Part shown: piece after piece, positions 17,509 through 27,469 of the stretch | Layout of the letters: every line of letters starts with the position of its first letter | Position numbering within the stretch: position 1 is the first letter of the stretch | Assembly (NCBI RefSeq): GCF_040796495.1 | Contig: NZ_JBFNQN010000007.1 | Span: 1-64,000 of the forward strand | Length of the DNA stretch: 64,000 nucleotides | From: Kineococcus endophyticus | GTDB taxonomy: Bacteria; Actinomycetota; Actinomycetes; Actinomycetales; Kineococcaceae | Direction: 5' to 3' | The notes under the pieces: generated by a model | What the model saw: only the letters and a program-made list of their open reading frames with translations | Told to the model about the DNA's origin: nothing | The model's database searches: none | Program-made: the position numbers and the translations under genes

Positions 17509-17540
17509 CCGCCCGGGTGAGGACCCCTCCTCCCGGGCGG
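17509..17540. terminator. GC hairpin after the chemoreceptor gene
   Basis: CCGCCCGGG (17509-17517) pairs with CCCGGGCGG (17532-17540). The loop itself contains GAGG/CCTC, which can extend the stem. It lies 10 nt past the chemoreceptor stop and lacks a U-tract. Confidence 0.65.
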
Positions 17541-17562
17541 TCCGACCGCCGAAGCACTGCCC

Positions 17563-18072
17563 ATGAACCGCCGAACCACCGCCGTCACCGTCGGTCTCGT
17601 CCTCGCCGCCGTCGTCGCGCTGCCCACCGCGGGCAGCGCGGTCGCCGCCCGACCCGCGGGCCCCGAGCCGACCGCCACCAGCACGGCCACGGCCACGGCG
17701 ACCGCTCCCGTCACGGGACGGCCGAGCGCGCGCCCCACCGTCACCCGCGGGGTTCGCGTGCCGCAGCTCGTCGTGGCCGGGACCCTCGCGGCCGTCGACA
17801 CCGCGGGGAACCGCATCACCGTCACGGTCCACGGCGGACGCGACAAGCTCCAGCGCGGTCAGGACGTCGTCGTCGCCCTCACCTCCGCGACCGTGCTGCG
17901 GCAGGGCGGGGCCCAGGTCGAGCCCGCCGACCTGCGGGTCGGGGGACACGTGAGCGTGCGGGCCACCCGTGCCGCCGACGGGTCGCTCACGGCCACCCGC
18001 GTCACGGTGGAGAGCGGTGAGGACTCGCCCACGAGTTCCCCCACCAGTTCCCCCGACGTGACGCACCGCTGA
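17563..18072 (+). CDS. Secreted protein with small beta domain (DUF5666-like)
   Basis: Exported protein of 169 residues. It has a clear signal peptide (MNRRTTAVTVGLVLAAVVALPTAGSAVAA, cleavage near residue 29), then a Thr/Ala repeat linker (TATSTATATATA). A beta-rich domain follows (VAGTLAAVDTAGNRITVTVHGG...VSVRATRAADGSLTATRVTVE) resembling DUF5666 OB-like repeats, and the tail is Ser/Pro rich. Function unknown. A weak CTCC-N17-GCCGAA motif ends 9 nt before the ATG but may be chance. Confidence 0.75.
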   Translation: MNRRTTAVTVGLVLAAVVALPTAGSAVAARPAGPEPTATSTATATATAPVTGRPSARPTVTRGVRVPQLVVAGTLAAVDTAGNRITVTVHGGRDKLQRGQDVVVALTSATVLRQGGAQVEPADLRVGGHVSVRATRAADGSLTATRVTVESGEDSPTSSPTSSPDVTHR

Positions 18073-18092
18073 GGGCGGGCGGGGCGGCCGGA

Positions 18093-19043
18093 TCAGCGGC
18101 GGGGCAGCAGTCCCATCGCCTCCACGGCCGCCCGCACCGCGTCCAGCGACGTGCCGGGGGAGTAGCCGAGGAGTTCACGGCCCTTCTCGGTGCTCGCGGA
18201 GTGGCTGCGGGACAGGTGCTCCCAGCTCGCCTCGGCGTGCTCGCCGGCGGCGGCGCGGAACTCCTCCCACGTCACCGACCGCAGGTTCGCCTCCCGGCCC
18301 CACCACGCCGCGGCCGCGCGGGCGAAACCCCGGACGGTGAGGGCGCGGTCGGACACGGCGTGGAAGCTCTGTCCGACCGAAACCTCCGGACGGGCGACCG
18401 CCAGCTCGAACAGCTGCGCGACGTCGTCGGCGTGCACGTGGTGCATCGTCTCCAGGCCCAGCCCGGGGACCAGCAGTTCCCCGCCGGTCGCCAGCGCCTC
18501 CCAGACGCCGGGGTCGAGGTTCCCCAGCGGGGTGATGACGGGCCAGCCGGGGCCGCTGATGTGACCGGGGTGCACGACGGTGCTGCGCAGTCCACCGGAC
18601 CGCGTCTCGGCGTGCAGGAACTCCTCGACCGCCGCCTTCTGCGTCCCGTACGGCCCGAACGGTTCCTTGGGGTCGTCCTCCCGCAGCGGGGAGGCGTCCG
18701 CCACGCCGTGGACCCAGATCGTCCCGCAGTGCGCGAGGAACGCGCCCGTGGGGCGCAACGCCTCGACGAGTTCACGGGCCTGGTCGAGGGTGAAGCAGAC
18801 GAGGTCCACCACGACGTCCGGCTGCAGCCCTGCGATCCGCGTCCCGAACGTCCCCGCGGCGGCCTCGGCGTCGCGGTCGGCGACGACCGTCTCGACCTGC
18901 TCCCACGCGGCGTCGGCGTGGTACGGCTCGCGCGTCCCGCGGCTCACGGCCGTGACGCGGTACCCGGCGCGCACGAGGCGCGGCACGAGGTAGCTGCCGA
19001 TGTGACCTGTCGCGCCAATGACGACGACGTGCTGCTGGCTCAT
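18093..19043 (-). CDS. NAD-dependent epimerase/dehydratase family protein
   Basis: Extended SDR-fold protein of 316 residues. The Rossmann motif is VVVIGATGHIGSYLVPRLVRAGYRV at the N-terminus. A YGTQKAAVEEFL segment carries the Tyr and Lys expected of the active site (YxxxK). Sugar or nucleotide-sugar substrate unknown. ATG at 19043 lies 5 nt after the stop of the semialdehyde dehydrogenase gene, so the two are co-transcribed and may act in one catabolic route. Confidence 0.82.
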   Translation of the reverse strand: MSQQHVVVIGATGHIGSYLVPRLVRAGYRVTAVSRGTREPYHADAAWEQVETVVADRDAEAAAGTFGTRIAGLQPDVVVDLVCFTLDQARELVEALRPTGAFLAHCGTIWVHGVADASPLREDDPKEPFGPYGTQKAAVEEFLHAETRSGGLRSTVVHPGHISGPGWPVITPLGNLDPGVWEALATGGELLVPGLGLETMHHVHADDVAQLFELAVARPEVSVGQSFHAVSDRALTVRGFARAAAAWWGREANLRSVTWEEFRAAAGEHAEASWEHLSRSHSASTEKGRELLGYSPGTSLDAVRAAVEAMGLLPRR

Positions 19044-19048
19044 CCGGT

Positions 19049-20461
19049 TCAGTCCTTCAGCTCGTCGGGCAGGGCGGCGGTCGGGAACCCCTGGAACGCC
19101 ACGGGACGCTGCCACCGGGAGATCGCGGCCGTGCCCACCGACGTCGTCGTGGGGGAGGTGGTGGCCGGCCACGGCCCGCCGTGCTGCTGCGCGGACGAGA
19201 CCGTCACGCCCGTCGGCCAGTCGTTCCAGACGACCCGGCCCACGTGCTCGGCCAGCAGCCCCGCGACCTCCACGGCCAGCGGGTCGTCCGCGGCGGCGTG
19301 GACGGAACCCGTCAGCTGACCGGGGAGGGCGTCGAGGACCGCGCGCAGGTCGTCCTCGGAGGAGTAGCCGACGACGAGCCCGGCCGGGCCGAACGCCTCC
19401 AGCTCGAGCAGGTGCGGGTTCGCGACGACGTCCGCGGCGGGCACCGAGAACACCTGCGCCGCGATCCCGTCCGGGCCGGCCTCGCCGGACGCGGCGCTGC
19501 GCACGCCCGGCTGGGACGCCAGTTCGTCCGTCGCCGTGCGGAAGCCCTCGACGATCCCGGGGTGCAGCATCGGGCCGGGGACGGGCAGGTCGACGGCGGC
19601 CGTGAACGCCTCGGCGTCCGGCACGAGGACGACGCCGGGGTTGGTGCAGAACTGCCCGGCGCCCAGGGTCAGCGACCCGACCCAGGCGGCCGCGACGTCG
19701 GCGCCGCGCTCGGCCCACGCGGCCGGGGTCACGACGACGGGGTTCACGCTGCCCAGCTCGCCGTGGAAGGGGATCGGGTCCGGCCGGGAGACGGCGAGGT
19801 CGAACAGGGCGCGGCCCCCGCGGACCGAGCCGGTGAACCCGGCGGCACGGATCCGCCGGTCGGTCAGCGCGGTCTTCGACGCCTCGACGCCCTCGACGAG
19901 CGCGAACGTCCCCTCGGGCGCGCCGACGGCGGCCAGCGCGGCCGTCACCTGGCGGGCCGTGGCGAGGGACAGGCGCGGGTGGCCGGGGTGGGCCTTGACG
20001 ACGACGGGGCAGCCCGCGGCCAGGGCCGAGACGGAGTCGCCACCCGCGACGCTGAAGGCGAAGGGGAAATTGCTGGCCGCGAAGACCAGGACCGGCCCGA
20101 TCGGCACCACGGTGCGCCGCAGGTCCGGGCGGGGGCCCATGCCCCAGTCCGGGTCGGCGTGGTCGATGCGGGTGGGCAGCAGCGAGCCGTCGCGCAGCCC
20201 GGCCGCGAACAGCCGCGCCTGGAAGACCGTCCGCGTCAGCTCCCCCTCCAGACGGGCCTGGGGGAGGTGGGTCTCCTCACCGGCCAGGGCCACGAGCTCG
20301 GCGCGCGCCCCCTCGAGGGCCCGGGCGACCGCCTCGAGCGCGTCCGCGCGTTCGGCGGGGGTGCTGCGGGCGAGGGGCCGGGCCGCGGCGTGCGCGGCGG
20401 CGAGGACGGACTCGAGGTCGTCGGGGGCGGTCTCGTGTGCTGCTTCCTGGTGCGCATCCAT
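19049..20461 (-). CDS. Probable 2,5-dioxovalerate (alpha-ketoglutaric semialdehyde) dehydrogenase
   Basis: Aldehyde dehydrogenase of 470 residues. The segments [56 protein letters not shown] (general-base Glu) and [13 protein letters not shown] (catalytic Cys) are the pattern of the KGSADH subgroup (EC 1.2.1.26). This enzyme makes 2-oxoglutarate at the end of non-phosphorylative pentose, glucarate or hydroxyproline degradation. Start ATG at 20461. Co-transcribed with the epimerase-like gene. The link to L-arabinose released by the GH51 enzyme 15 kb away is only a hypothesis. Confidence 0.82.
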   Translation of the reverse strand: MDAHQEAAHETAPDDLESVLAAAHAAARPLARSTPAERADALEAVARALEGARAELVALAGEETHLPQARLEGELTRTVFQARLFAAGLRDGSLLPTRIDHADPDWGMGPRPDLRRTVVPIGPVLVFAASNFPFAFSVAGGDSVSALAAGCPVVVKAHPGHPRLSLATARQVTAALAAVGAPEGTFALVEGVEASKTALTDRRIRAAGFTGSVRGGRALFDLAVSRPDPIPFHGELGSVNPVVVTPAAWAERGADVAAAWVGSLTLGAGQFCTNPGVVLVPDAEAFTAAVDLPVPGPMLHPGIVEGFRTATDELASQPGVRSAASGEAGPDGIAAQVFSVPAADVVANPHLLELEAFGPAGLVVGYSSEDDLRAVLDALPGQLTGSVHAAADDPLAVEVAGLLAEHVGRVVWNDWPTGVTVSSAQQHGGPWPATTSPTTTSVGTAAISRWQRPVAFQGFPTAALPDELKD

Positions 20462-20529
20462 GGTCACGCCATCCTGGCCCTCACGTCCGGAGGCGGCGAG
20501 CCGGGTGTGACGGGCGTCTCCACACCTGG

Positions 20530-20560
20530 TCGGACGCACGTCGGACCGCGGGTCTAGGGT
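20530..20560 (+). promoter_or_regulatory. Probable sucCD promoter
   Basis: TCGGAC (20530-20535) and TAGGGT (20555-20560), 19 bp apart, lie about 80 nt before sucC. The rest of the 179-nt gap between the divergent dehydrogenase gene and sucC shows no other recognisable element. Confidence 0.4.
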
Positions 20561-20640
20561 GCGAGACGCCCGTTGGACTGGTGCCGCAGACGGCACGGAC
20601 AGTCACTTCCGACCGAGGACGAGGAAGACGAGGAACTCCG

Positions 20641-21819
20641 GTGGACCTCTTCGAGTACCAGGCGCGCGACCTGTTCGCCGCGCACGGCGTACCCGTGCTG
20701 GACGGCAGGGTCGCGACCACCCCCGAGGAGGCCCAGGCGGCCGCCGAGGCCATGGGGGGCGGGACCGTCGTCGTCAAGGCGCAGGTCAAGACGGGCGGTC
20801 GCGGCAAGGCCGGCGGCGTCAAGCTCGCGCACTCCCCGGCCGAGACCGCCGAGCGCGCCGGCGAGATCCTGGGCATGGACATCAAGGGCCACACCGTCCA
20901 CCAGGTGATGATCGCCCAGGGCGCGAAGATCGCCGAGGAGTACTACTTCTCCGTCCTGCTCGACCGCTCCAACCGCACCTACCTGGCCATGGCCAGCGTC
21001 GAGGGCGGCATGGAGATCGAGCAGCTCGCCGTCGAGCGCCCCGAGGCCCTCGCCCGCATCCCCGTCGACGCCCTCACCGGCATCGACGCCGCCAAGGCCG
21101 CCGAGATCGCCCAGGCCGCCGGGTTCGCCCCCGAGCTGCAGGACGCCGTCGCCGACGTCTTCGTCAAGCTCTGGGGGGTGTTCACCGCCGAGGACGCGAC
21201 CCTCGTCGAGGTGAACCCGCTGGTGCGCACCGAGTCCGGCGACATCGTCGCCCTCGACGGCAAGGTCACGCTCGACGAGAACGCCGACTTCCGGCACCCG
21301 GCGCACGCCGACCTCGTCGACGCCGCGGCCGCCGACCCGCTCGAGGCCAAGGCCAAGGAGCTGCACCTCAACTACGTCAAGCTCGACGGCGAGGTCGGCA
21401 TCATCGGCAACGGCGCGGGCCTGGTCATGTCGACCCTCGACGTCGTTGCGTACGCGGGGGAGGCGCACGGCGGCACGAAGCCGGCGAACTTCCTCGACAT
21501 CGGCGGCGGCGCGTCCGCGCAGGTCATGGCGAACGGCCTCGACGTCATCCTCGGCGACCCGCAGGTCAAGAGCGTGTTCGTCAACGTCTTCGGCGGCATC
21601 ACCGCGTGCGACGAGGTCGCCAAGGGCATCGTCTCGGCGCTCGGCATCCTCGGTGACGAGGCGACCAAGCCGCTCGTCGTGCGCCTGGACGGCAACAACG
21701 TCGAGGAGGGGCGCCGCATCCTCGCCGAGGCCGCGCACCCGCTCGTGACGGTCGTGGACACCATGGACGGAGCGGCCGACAAGGCCGCCGAGCTCGCCAA
21801 CACCGCTGGGAAGGCCTGA
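20641..21819 (+). CDS. sucC: Succinate-CoA ligase beta subunit
   Basis: ADP/GDP-forming beta subunit of the TCA-cycle enzyme converting succinyl-CoA to succinate with substrate-level phosphorylation. The 392 residues start [19 protein letters not shown]. The ATP-grasp region includes [21 protein letters not shown], and the C-terminal ligase domain has NIFGGI-like [18 protein letters not shown]. The GTG start has GAGGA upstream. The gap to sucD is 3 nt. Confidence 0.97.
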   Translation: MDLFEYQARDLFAAHGVPVLDGRVATTPEEAQAAAEAMGGGTVVVKAQVKTGGRGKAGGVKLAHSPAETAERAGEILGMDIKGHTVHQVMIAQGAKIAEEYYFSVLLDRSNRTYLAMASVEGGMEIEQLAVERPEALARIPVDALTGIDAAKAAEIAQAAGFAPELQDAVADVFVKLWGVFTAEDATLVEVNPLVRTESGDIVALDGKVTLDENADFRHPAHADLVDAAAADPLEAKAKELHLNYVKLDGEVGIIGNGAGLVMSTLDVVAYAGEAHGGTKPANFLDIGGGASAQVMANGLDVILGDPQVKSVFVNVFGGITACDEVAKGIVSALGILGDEATKPLVVRLDGNNVEEGRRILAEAAHPLVTVVDTMDGAADKAAELANTAGKA

Positions 21820-21822
21820 GCG

Positions 21823-22722
21823 ATGTCGATCTTCATCAACTCCGACAGCAAGGTCCTCGTCCAGGGGATGACGGGCTCGGAGGGGCGCAAGCACACCCAG
21901 CGCATGCTGGCCTCCGGCACGACGATCGTGGGCGGCGTCACGCCCGGCAAGGGCGGGCAGTCCGTCGACTTCACCGCCGCCGACGGCTCCTCCGTCGCGA
22001 TCCCGGTCTTCTCCTCCGTGGGCGAGGCCCGCGAGGCGACCGGCGCCGACGTCAGCGTGATCTTCGTCCCGGCGAAGTTCACCAAGGGCGCCGTCGTGGA
22101 GGCCATCGAGGCCGCCACCCCGCTCGTCGTCGTGATCACCGAGGGTGTCCCGGTCCACGACACCGCCGAGTTCTACGCGATGGCCGCCGCCTCGGGCACC
22201 ACGCGCCTCGTCGGCCCGAACTGCCCCGGCCTCATCAGCCCCGGACAGTCCAACGTGGGGATCATCCCGGCCGACATCACGCAGTCCGGCCGCATCGGCC
22301 TGGTCTCCAAGTCCGGCACGCTGACCTACCAGATGATGTACGAGCTGCGGGACATCGGGTTCTCCTCCGCCGTCGGCATCGGCGGGGACCCGGTCATCGG
22401 GACCACGCACATCGACGCGCTGCAGGCGTTCCAGGACGACCCCGACACCGACGTCATCGTCATGATCGGTGAGATCGGCGGCGACGCCGAGGAGCGCGCC
22501 GCGAAGTTCATCGAGGCCAACGTGACCAAGCCGGTCGTCGGCTACGTCGCGGGCTTCACCGCCCCCGAAGGCAAGACGATGGGCCACGCCGGCGCCATCG
22601 TCTCCGGCTCCGCGGGCACCGCGCAGGCCAAGAAGGACGCCCTCGAGGCGGCCGGGGTCAAGGTCGGCAAGACGCCGTCGGAGACCGCCAAGCTCGCGCG
22701 GGAGATCTTCCAGAGCCTCTGA
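21823..22722 (+). CDS. sucD: Succinate-CoA ligase alpha subunit
   Basis: Alpha subunit, 299 residues. It holds the CoA-binding Rossmann domain ([17 protein letters not shown]), [19 protein letters not shown], and the phosphohistidine segment [20 protein letters not shown]. Partner of SucC directly upstream. A very long hairpin follows. Confidence 0.97.
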   Translation: MSIFINSDSKVLVQGMTGSEGRKHTQRMLASGTTIVGGVTPGKGGQSVDFTAADGSSVAIPVFSSVGEAREATGADVSVIFVPAKFTKGAVVEAIEAATPLVVVITEGVPVHDTAEFYAMAAASGTTRLVGPNCPGLISPGQSNVGIIPADITQSGRIGLVSKSGTLTYQMMYELRDIGFSSAVGIGGDPVIGTTHIDALQAFQDDPDTDVIVMIGEIGGDAEERAAKFIEANVTKPVVGYVAGFTAPEGKTMGHAGAIVSGSAGTAQAKKDALEAAGVKVGKTPSETAKLAREIFQSL

Positions 22723-22741
22723 CCCCCGGGCTCCGCCGCGA

Positions 22742-22796
22742 ACGCATCGTTGGCCCCTCGCTTCCGATCACTGGAAGCGGGGGGCCAACGATGCGT
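22742..22796. terminator. 24-bp hairpin after sucCD
   Basis: Arms 22742-22765 and 22773-22796 pair over 24 bp with one G-U wobble, around a 7-nt loop. The outer part is ACGCATCGTTGGCCCC. It lies 19 nt after sucD. It lacks a U-tract, and its right arm ends about 45 nt before the next promoter region. Confidence 0.8.
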
Positions 22797-22853
22797 CCGG
22801 GGGCGGGTGTCGGTCCCGGCCCTCGGGGGTGGGACGGGGGAGCATCGACGGTG

Positions 22854-24119
22854 ATGTCCACGCCCACCGACCGCCCCGCTGCCCGTCCCGCCCCGGGACG
22901 GTCCCGCCGGGCGCGCCCCGCCGCCTCCGACCTCGCGCCGCTGTTCTCCGCCGCGGTCCGCGCGGTGCTCACCGTGCTCGTCCCGCTCGTCGCGCTCTGC
23001 GTCGTCGGCTGGATCGCCTCGGTCCGCTCGACGTCCTCCCTCGCCGCGGTCGCGCGCGTGGGGGCCGACCTGTGGCTCCTCGCGCACGGCAGCACCGTCG
23101 CCATCGTCGGCGGGAGCGTCGGCATCGCGCCCCTGGGCCTGACGCTGCTCGCGGTCCTGTCCGCCCGTCGCGCGGTCCGGATGTGGCGGCGCGACCAGGT
23201 CGAGTCCGAGCGCGAGGTCCCCTTCGGTCGCGCCCTCGGCGTCTTCACCGCCTGCTACGGCGTCCTGGCCCTGCTCATCGCCCTCGTCTCGCGCAGCGGC
23301 GTCGGCGCGGCCGGGCTGGTGTCCTCGCTGCTCGGGGGCTGCCTCGTCGGCGGGACCGGCGCGCTCGTCGCGCTGTGGCCGCACCGGCCCCCGGTGCCCG
23401 CGTTCGCGGCCGCCGTCGGCCGCCCCGCGCTCACCGCCGGCCTGGTCCTCCTGGGCGTCGGTGCCCTCGGGACGGCCCTCGCGCTGGTCCACGGCCGTGC
23501 CGACGTCCTGGCCCTGCACCAGGCCCTCGACCCGGGCGTCCTCGGCGGGGCCCTGCTGACCCTGGGACAGGCCCTGCTGGTGCCGACCTTCGCCGTGTGG
23601 GCGACGGCCTGGACGAGCGGCACGGGCTTCGCCGTCGGGACCGGGACGTCGGTGGCCCCCGGTGGCACGTCCCTGGAGGTCCTGCCGACGCTGCCCGTGC
23701 TGGGAGCGCTGCCCGCCCCCGGCCCGACGCCCGGCCTGGCGTGGGCGGCGGTCGCGGTCCCCGTCCTCGTCGGGGCCGGCGCCTGGTGGCTGCACGCCCG
23801 CCGCGCCCCCGCGGTCGCCGGGCTGCTGCGCCGGTGCGGCGCCGCGCTGCTGGCCGGGCTCGCGGCCGGGGCCGGGGTGGCCGTCCTGGCCGCCTTCGCC
23901 TCCGGGCCGCTCGGCCACGGCCGCATGAGCCAGGTCGGCCCAGACGCGCTGCTCACCGGAGCCGTCGTGGCCGGCGAGGTCGCGGCCGGGGCCGTCCTCG
24001 CCGTCCTGCTGACCCGGGCCTGGCGGGCCTGGCGCGGGACGAGGCTCGTCGTGACGCTGCCCGACACCGTCGCCGCGCGCCGCCGCGGGGAGGAACCCCC
24101 GAAGCTGCTGGGGGAGTAG
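22854..24119 (+). CDS. DUF6350 family membrane protein
   Basis: Integral membrane protein of 421 residues with about ten hydrophobic helices. It occupies the conserved actinobacterial slot between sucD and purN, which is the main basis for calling it DUF6350. Function unknown. ATG at 22854 follows a charged cytoplasmic head (RSRRARPAASD). GAGCAT ends 8 nt before this ATG, and GGGGGAG is also upstream. The in-frame GTG at 22851 is equally possible. Confidence 0.75.
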   Translation: MSTPTDRPAARPAPGRSRRARPAASDLAPLFSAAVRAVLTVLVPLVALCVVGWIASVRSTSSLAAVARVGADLWLLAHGSTVAIVGGSVGIAPLGLTLLAVLSARRAVRMWRRDQVESEREVPFGRALGVFTACYGVLALLIALVSRSGVGAAGLVSSLLGGCLVGGTGALVALWPHRPPVPAFAAAVGRPALTAGLVLLGVGALGTALALVHGRADVLALHQALDPGVLGGALLTLGQALLVPTFAVWATAWTSGTGFAVGTGTSVAPGGTSLEVLPTLPVLGALPAPGPTPGLAWAAVAVPVLVGAGAWWLHARRAPAVAGLLRRCGAALLAGLAAGAGVAVLAAFASGPLGHGRMSQVGPDALLTGAVVAGEVAAGAVLAVLLTRAWRAWRGTRLVVTLPDTVAARRRGEEPPKLLGE

Positions 24120-24123
24120 CCCC

Positions 24124-24870
24124 TCAGCGTTCCGGCTGCGGTGCCCCCGCGGGCGGGGTGAAGACCGCCAGCACGGCTCCGTGCGGGTCCGCGAGGAGCG
24201 CCATCCGGCCGTACTCGCTGTCGTGGGCGGGGGTTACGACGGACCCGCCCGCGGCGGTCGCGGCCTCCACCGCGGCGTCCACGTCGGCGACGCCCACGTA
24301 CACGAGCCAGCCGGGCGCCGAGCCCCACAGCGGCCCGATCCCGCCGACCGGGTGCGGGGCGTCGGGCGCGGTGACCGTGCCGTAGTCCTCGAACAGCGAC
24401 GTCCACGTCCACCCGAGGACGGCCGCGTAGAACGCCGTCGACGCCGCCGGGTCGGCCGAGCGCAGGTCCTCCCAGGCGAGGCCACCGGGACCGTTCACCC
24501 AGTCCGCGCCCCCGCCCTGCAGCAGCCCGACCTGCGCGCCCGTGGGGTCGGCGACGACTGCGGCGCGGGTGCCCTCACCTCCCCACGGCTCCCGGACGAC
24601 GCGGCCGCCCGCGTCCCGCACCCGCGCCAGCGCCGCGTCGAGGTCGTCGACGGCGACGTGCAGCGTCCACCGCGCGGGCTCGTCGGACCGGGCGAGGCCC
24701 GCGGCCGCGTGCCCCTCGACCGTCGCGACGCGCGACCCGTCCGGGCCGGGCGGGGCCGTCGCCCAGCCCACGGTGGCGGCGTAGAAGGCGGCGGACGCCT
24801 CCGGGTCGGGGGTGTCGAGGTGCGCCCAGCACGGCACACCGGCGGGCCAGGGACGGGTGCGCAGGGGCAT
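24124..24870 (-). CDS. Two-domain VOC (glyoxalase-fold) protein
   Basis: Protein of 248 residues made of two consecutive VOC domains. Each starts with a W/H-containing strand and AAFYAATVGW or TAFYAAVLGWTW. They fit the glyoxalase/bleomycin-resistance superfamily. No metal triad is complete by eye, so it may be a binding protein rather than a glyoxalase. CAGACT ends 6 nt before the ATG, indicating a leaderless transcript. It sits convergent to the DUF6350 gene, 4 nt away, and divergent from purN. Confidence 0.82.
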   Translation of the reverse strand: MPLRTRPWPAGVPCWAHLDTPDPEASAAFYAATVGWATAPPGPDGSRVATVEGHAAAGLARSDEPARWTLHVAVDDLDAALARVRDAGGRVVREPWGGEGTRAAVVADPTGAQVGLLQGGGADWVNGPGGLAWEDLRSADPAASTAFYAAVLGWTWTSLFEDYGTVTAPDAPHPVGGIGPLWGSAPGWLVYVGVADVDAAVEAATAAGGSVVTPAHDSEYGRMALLADPHGAVLAVFTPPAGAPQPER

Positions 24871-24921
24871 GGGCCGAGTCTGGCCCCGCGCCGCCGTGCG
24901 GGACCAGGGGCGGCCGGCGGC

Positions 24922-24927
24922 TAGAGT
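24922..24927 (+). promoter_or_regulatory. Leaderless-type -10 (TAGAGT) of purN
   Basis: TAGAGT ends 8 nt before GTG 24936 and only 2 nt before GTG 24930. A transcript starting 7-8 nt downstream would begin at 24936, so that GTG is preferred. Confidence 0.55.
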
Positions 24928-24935
24928 CCGTGCAC

Positions 24936-25574
24936 GTGCCTGCCGGTGACCCCGCTCCCGAGTCCGCAGCCCCCGCGGCTCCCGTGCGGGTGCTGGTCCT
25001 CGCCTCCGGGTCCGGGTCGACGCTCCAGGCGCTCCTCGACTCCCCGGACCGCGGCGTCCTGTGGCAGGTCGTGGCCGTCGGCTCCGACAAGCCCGGCGTG
25101 ACCGCGCTCGACCGCGCCGCGCGGGCCGGGGTCGAGACGTTCACCGTCGCCCCCGCGGACTTCGCCGACCGACCCGCCTGGGACGTCGCCCTCGCCGCCG
25201 AGGTCGCCCGGTACGAGCCCGGGCTCGTCGTCCTCGCCGGGTTCATGCGCATCCTGGGCGCCCCCTTCGTCGACGCCTTCGCCGGCCGCACGGTCAACAC
25301 GCACCCGGCCCTGCTGCCGTCGTTCCCCGGCGCGCACGGCGTCCGCGACGCCCTCGCCCACGGCGTGAAGGTCACCGGCTGCACCGTCCACCTCGTCGAC
25401 GCCGGCGTCGACACCGGACCGATCCTCGACCAGGCCGCCGTCCGGGTCCTGCCCGACGACGACGAGGCGAGCCTGCACGAGCGCATCAAGACGGTCGAGC
25501 GCGAACTCCTCACCCACGTCGTGAGCCGGCTGGCCCACGAGCTCACCCACCCCGAGAGGACGGCACCCCGCTGA
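24936..25574 (+). CDS. purN: Phosphoribosylglycinamide formyltransferase (GAR transformylase)
   Basis: Third step of purine synthesis; transfers formyl from 10-formyl-THF to GAR. The 212 residues show [28 protein letters not shown], the catalytic Asn/His in [16 protein letters not shown] and the Asp in [10 protein letters not shown]. The N-terminus has a short extra extension. The stop overlaps the purH ATG by one base, so the two formyl-THF-using steps are coupled. It shares its cofactor with PurH and PurU. Confidence 0.96.
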   Translation: MPAGDPAPESAAPAAPVRVLVLASGSGSTLQALLDSPDRGVLWQVVAVGSDKPGVTALDRAARAGVETFTVAPADFADRPAWDVALAAEVARYEPGLVVLAGFMRILGAPFVDAFAGRTVNTHPALLPSFPGAHGVRDALAHGVKVTGCTVHLVDAGVDTGPILDQAAVRVLPDDDEASLHERIKTVERELLTHVVSRLAHELTHPERTAPR

Positions 25575-27145
25575 TGGACCCCCAGGCCACGAAGGTCCCC
25601 GTGAAGCGCGCGCTGGTCAGCGTCTACGACAAGACCGGTCTGGAGGAGCTCGCTCAGGGCCTGCACGCCGCGGGCGTCGCCCTCGTCTCCACCGGGTCCA
25701 CCGCGACCCGCATCGCCGCGGCCGGCGTCCCCGTGACGCCCGTCGAGGAGCTCACCGGGTTCCCCGAGTGCCTGGACGGCCGGGTCAAGACGCTGCACCC
25801 CCGCGTGCACGCGGGGATCCTCGCCGACCGCCGGCTGCCCGACCACGTGCGTCAGCTCGCCGAGCTCGACGTCGAACCGTTCGACCTCGTCGTCGTGAAC
25901 CTGTACCCCTTCGCCGCCACGGTCGCCTCCGGCGCCGCCTACGACGAGGTCGTCGAGCAGATCGACATCGGCGGCCCGTCGATGGTCCGCGCCGCCGCCA
26001 AGAACCACCCCAGCGTGGCCGTCGTCGTCGACCCCGCCCGCTACGGCGACGTCCTGACCGCCGTCGCCGACGGGGGTTTCGACCTGACCGCGCGCCGCCG
26101 GCTGGCCGCGGCCGCGTTCGCGCACACCGCGGCCTACGACACCGCGGTCGCGACCTGGTTCGCGCAGCAGACCCTCGACGCCGACGACGCGGGCTGGCCC
26201 GCCGTCGCCGGGGTCGCGCTCGAGCGCACCGACGTCCTGCGCTACGGCGAGAACCCGCACCAGCAGGCCGCCGTCTACGCCGACCCGACCGCCGCGCCCG
26301 GCATCGCCCAGGCCGTCCAGCTGCACGGCAAGGCCATGTCCTACAACAACTACGTCGACGCCGACGCCGCCCTGCGCGCCGCGTACGACCTGTCCGGCCC
26401 GGCCGTCGCCGTCATCAAGCACGCCAACCCGTGCGGCATCGCGACCGGCACGGACGTCGCCGACGCCCACGCCAAGGCCCACGCCTGCGACCCCGTCTCG
26501 GCCTACGGCGGGGTCATCGCCGCCAACCGCGTCGTCACGCGCGCCATGGCCGAGCAGGTCGCCCCGGTGTTCACGGAGGTCGTCATCGCCCCCGGGTTCG
26601 AGCCCGAGGCGCTGCAGGTGCTGCAGGAGAAGAAGAACGTCCGCCTCCTGCAGCTGCCCGAGGGCTACGGCCGGGCCGCGCAGGAGTGGCGCCACGTCTC
26701 CGGTGGGGTGCTCGTCCAGGACCTCGACGCGGTCGACGCCGACGGCGACGACCCGGCGGGCTGGACCCTGGCCGCCGGGGAGGCGGCCTCGCCCGAGGTG
26801 CTCGCCGACCTCGAGTTCGCCTGGCGCGCCGTGCGGTCCGTGCGGTCCAACGCGATCCTCCTGGCCAAGGACGGCGCCTCGGTCGGCGTCGGCATGGGCC
26901 AGGTCAACCGCGTCGACTCCTGCCGCCTCGCCGTCGACCGCGCCGGAGCCGACCGGGCCTCCGGCTCGGTCGCGGCCTCCGACGCGTTCTTCCCCTTCGC
27001 CGACGGCGCGCAGATCCTCCTCGACGCCGGCGTGCGGGCGATCGTGCAGCCCGGCGGGTCGATCCGCGACGCCGAGGTCGTCGAGGCCGCGACGAAGGCC
27101 GGCGTGACGATGTACTTCACCGGCGCCCGGCACTTCGCCCACTGA
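25574..27145 (+). CDS. purH: Bifunctional AICAR transformylase / IMP cyclohydrolase
   Basis: Last two steps to IMP. The 523 residues hold an N-terminal MGS-like cyclohydrolase domain ([37 protein letters not shown]) and a C-terminal AICAR transformylase ([45 protein letters not shown]). Its substrate AICAR (ZMP) is the precursor of the ligand of the ZTP riboswitch found at 52601 before glyA-folD, so the two loci are functionally linked. Confidence 0.97.
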   Translation: MDPQATKVPVKRALVSVYDKTGLEELAQGLHAAGVALVSTGSTATRIAAAGVPVTPVEELTGFPECLDGRVKTLHPRVHAGILADRRLPDHVRQLAELDVEPFDLVVVNLYPFAATVASGAAYDEVVEQIDIGGPSMVRAAAKNHPSVAVVVDPARYGDVLTAVADGGFDLTARRRLAAAAFAHTAAYDTAVATWFAQQTLDADDAGWPAVAGVALERTDVLRYGENPHQQAAVYADPTAAPGIAQAVQLHGKAMSYNNYVDADAALRAAYDLSGPAVAVIKHANPCGIATGTDVADAHAKAHACDPVSAYGGVIAANRVVTRAMAEQVAPVFTEVVIAPGFEPEALQVLQEKKNVRLLQLPEGYGRAAQEWRHVSGGVLVQDLDAVDADGDDPAGWTLAAGEAASPEVLADLEFAWRAVRSVRSNAILLAKDGASVGVGMGQVNRVDSCRLAVDRAGADRASGSVAASDAFFPFADGAQILLDAGVRAIVQPGGSIRDAEVVEAATKAGVTMYFTGARHFAH

Positions 27146-27152
27146 CGGACGG

Positions 27153-27443
27153 GTGGACGTCGTGGCCGGCACCGAGCAGGTTCCCGCACCGCGCAACGCG
27201 GTCCTGCTGACCCTGGTCGGCGGGATCGTCGCGGCGCTGGCGCTCACGCTGCTCGCCGGCCCGACGGTCGGCGGGGTCCTGCTCGGCACCGACCTCGCCG
27301 TGGCCGCCGTCCTGCGGCTCGTCCTCCCGGTGCGGATCGCGGGTGCGCTCGCGGTCCGCTCCCGGGCGGTCGACGTCGCCATGCTGCTCGTGCTGGCCGT
27401 GTCGTGCCTGGTCCTCGCCGGGGTCGTGCCGACCCCGGTCTGA
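27153..27443 (+). CDS. DUF3017 family small membrane protein
   Basis: Membrane protein of 96 residues with three hydrophobic helices (about 15-35, 38-58, 72-92). It sits 7 nt after purH, the usual place of DUF3017 genes in actinobacteria. Function unknown. GTG 27153 is the listed start; GTG 27162 is also possible. Confidence 0.8.
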   Translation: MDVVAGTEQVPAPRNAVLLTLVGGIVAALALTLLAGPTVGGVLLGTDLAVAAVLRLVLPVRIAGALAVRSRAVDVAMLLVLAVSCLVLAGVVPTPV

Positions 27444-27444
27444 G

Positions 27445-27469
27445 GACCCCCGGGTGAGTGCCCCGGGTC
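27445..27469. terminator. Bulged hairpin between convergent genes
   Basis: GACCC (27445-27449) pairs with GGGTC (27465-27469) and inner GGG with CCC, with a two-base bulge and a TGAGTG loop. It separates the purH operon from the convergent methionine-transport operon and overlaps its last codon. Confidence 0.4.

Noticed and set aside
17527-17553. Third motility-sigma promoter (CTCC-N17-GCCGAA) before the secreted protein gene
   Set aside because: The -35 deviates and lies in the terminator loop, and the start site would leave almost no leader. Kept only as a remark.
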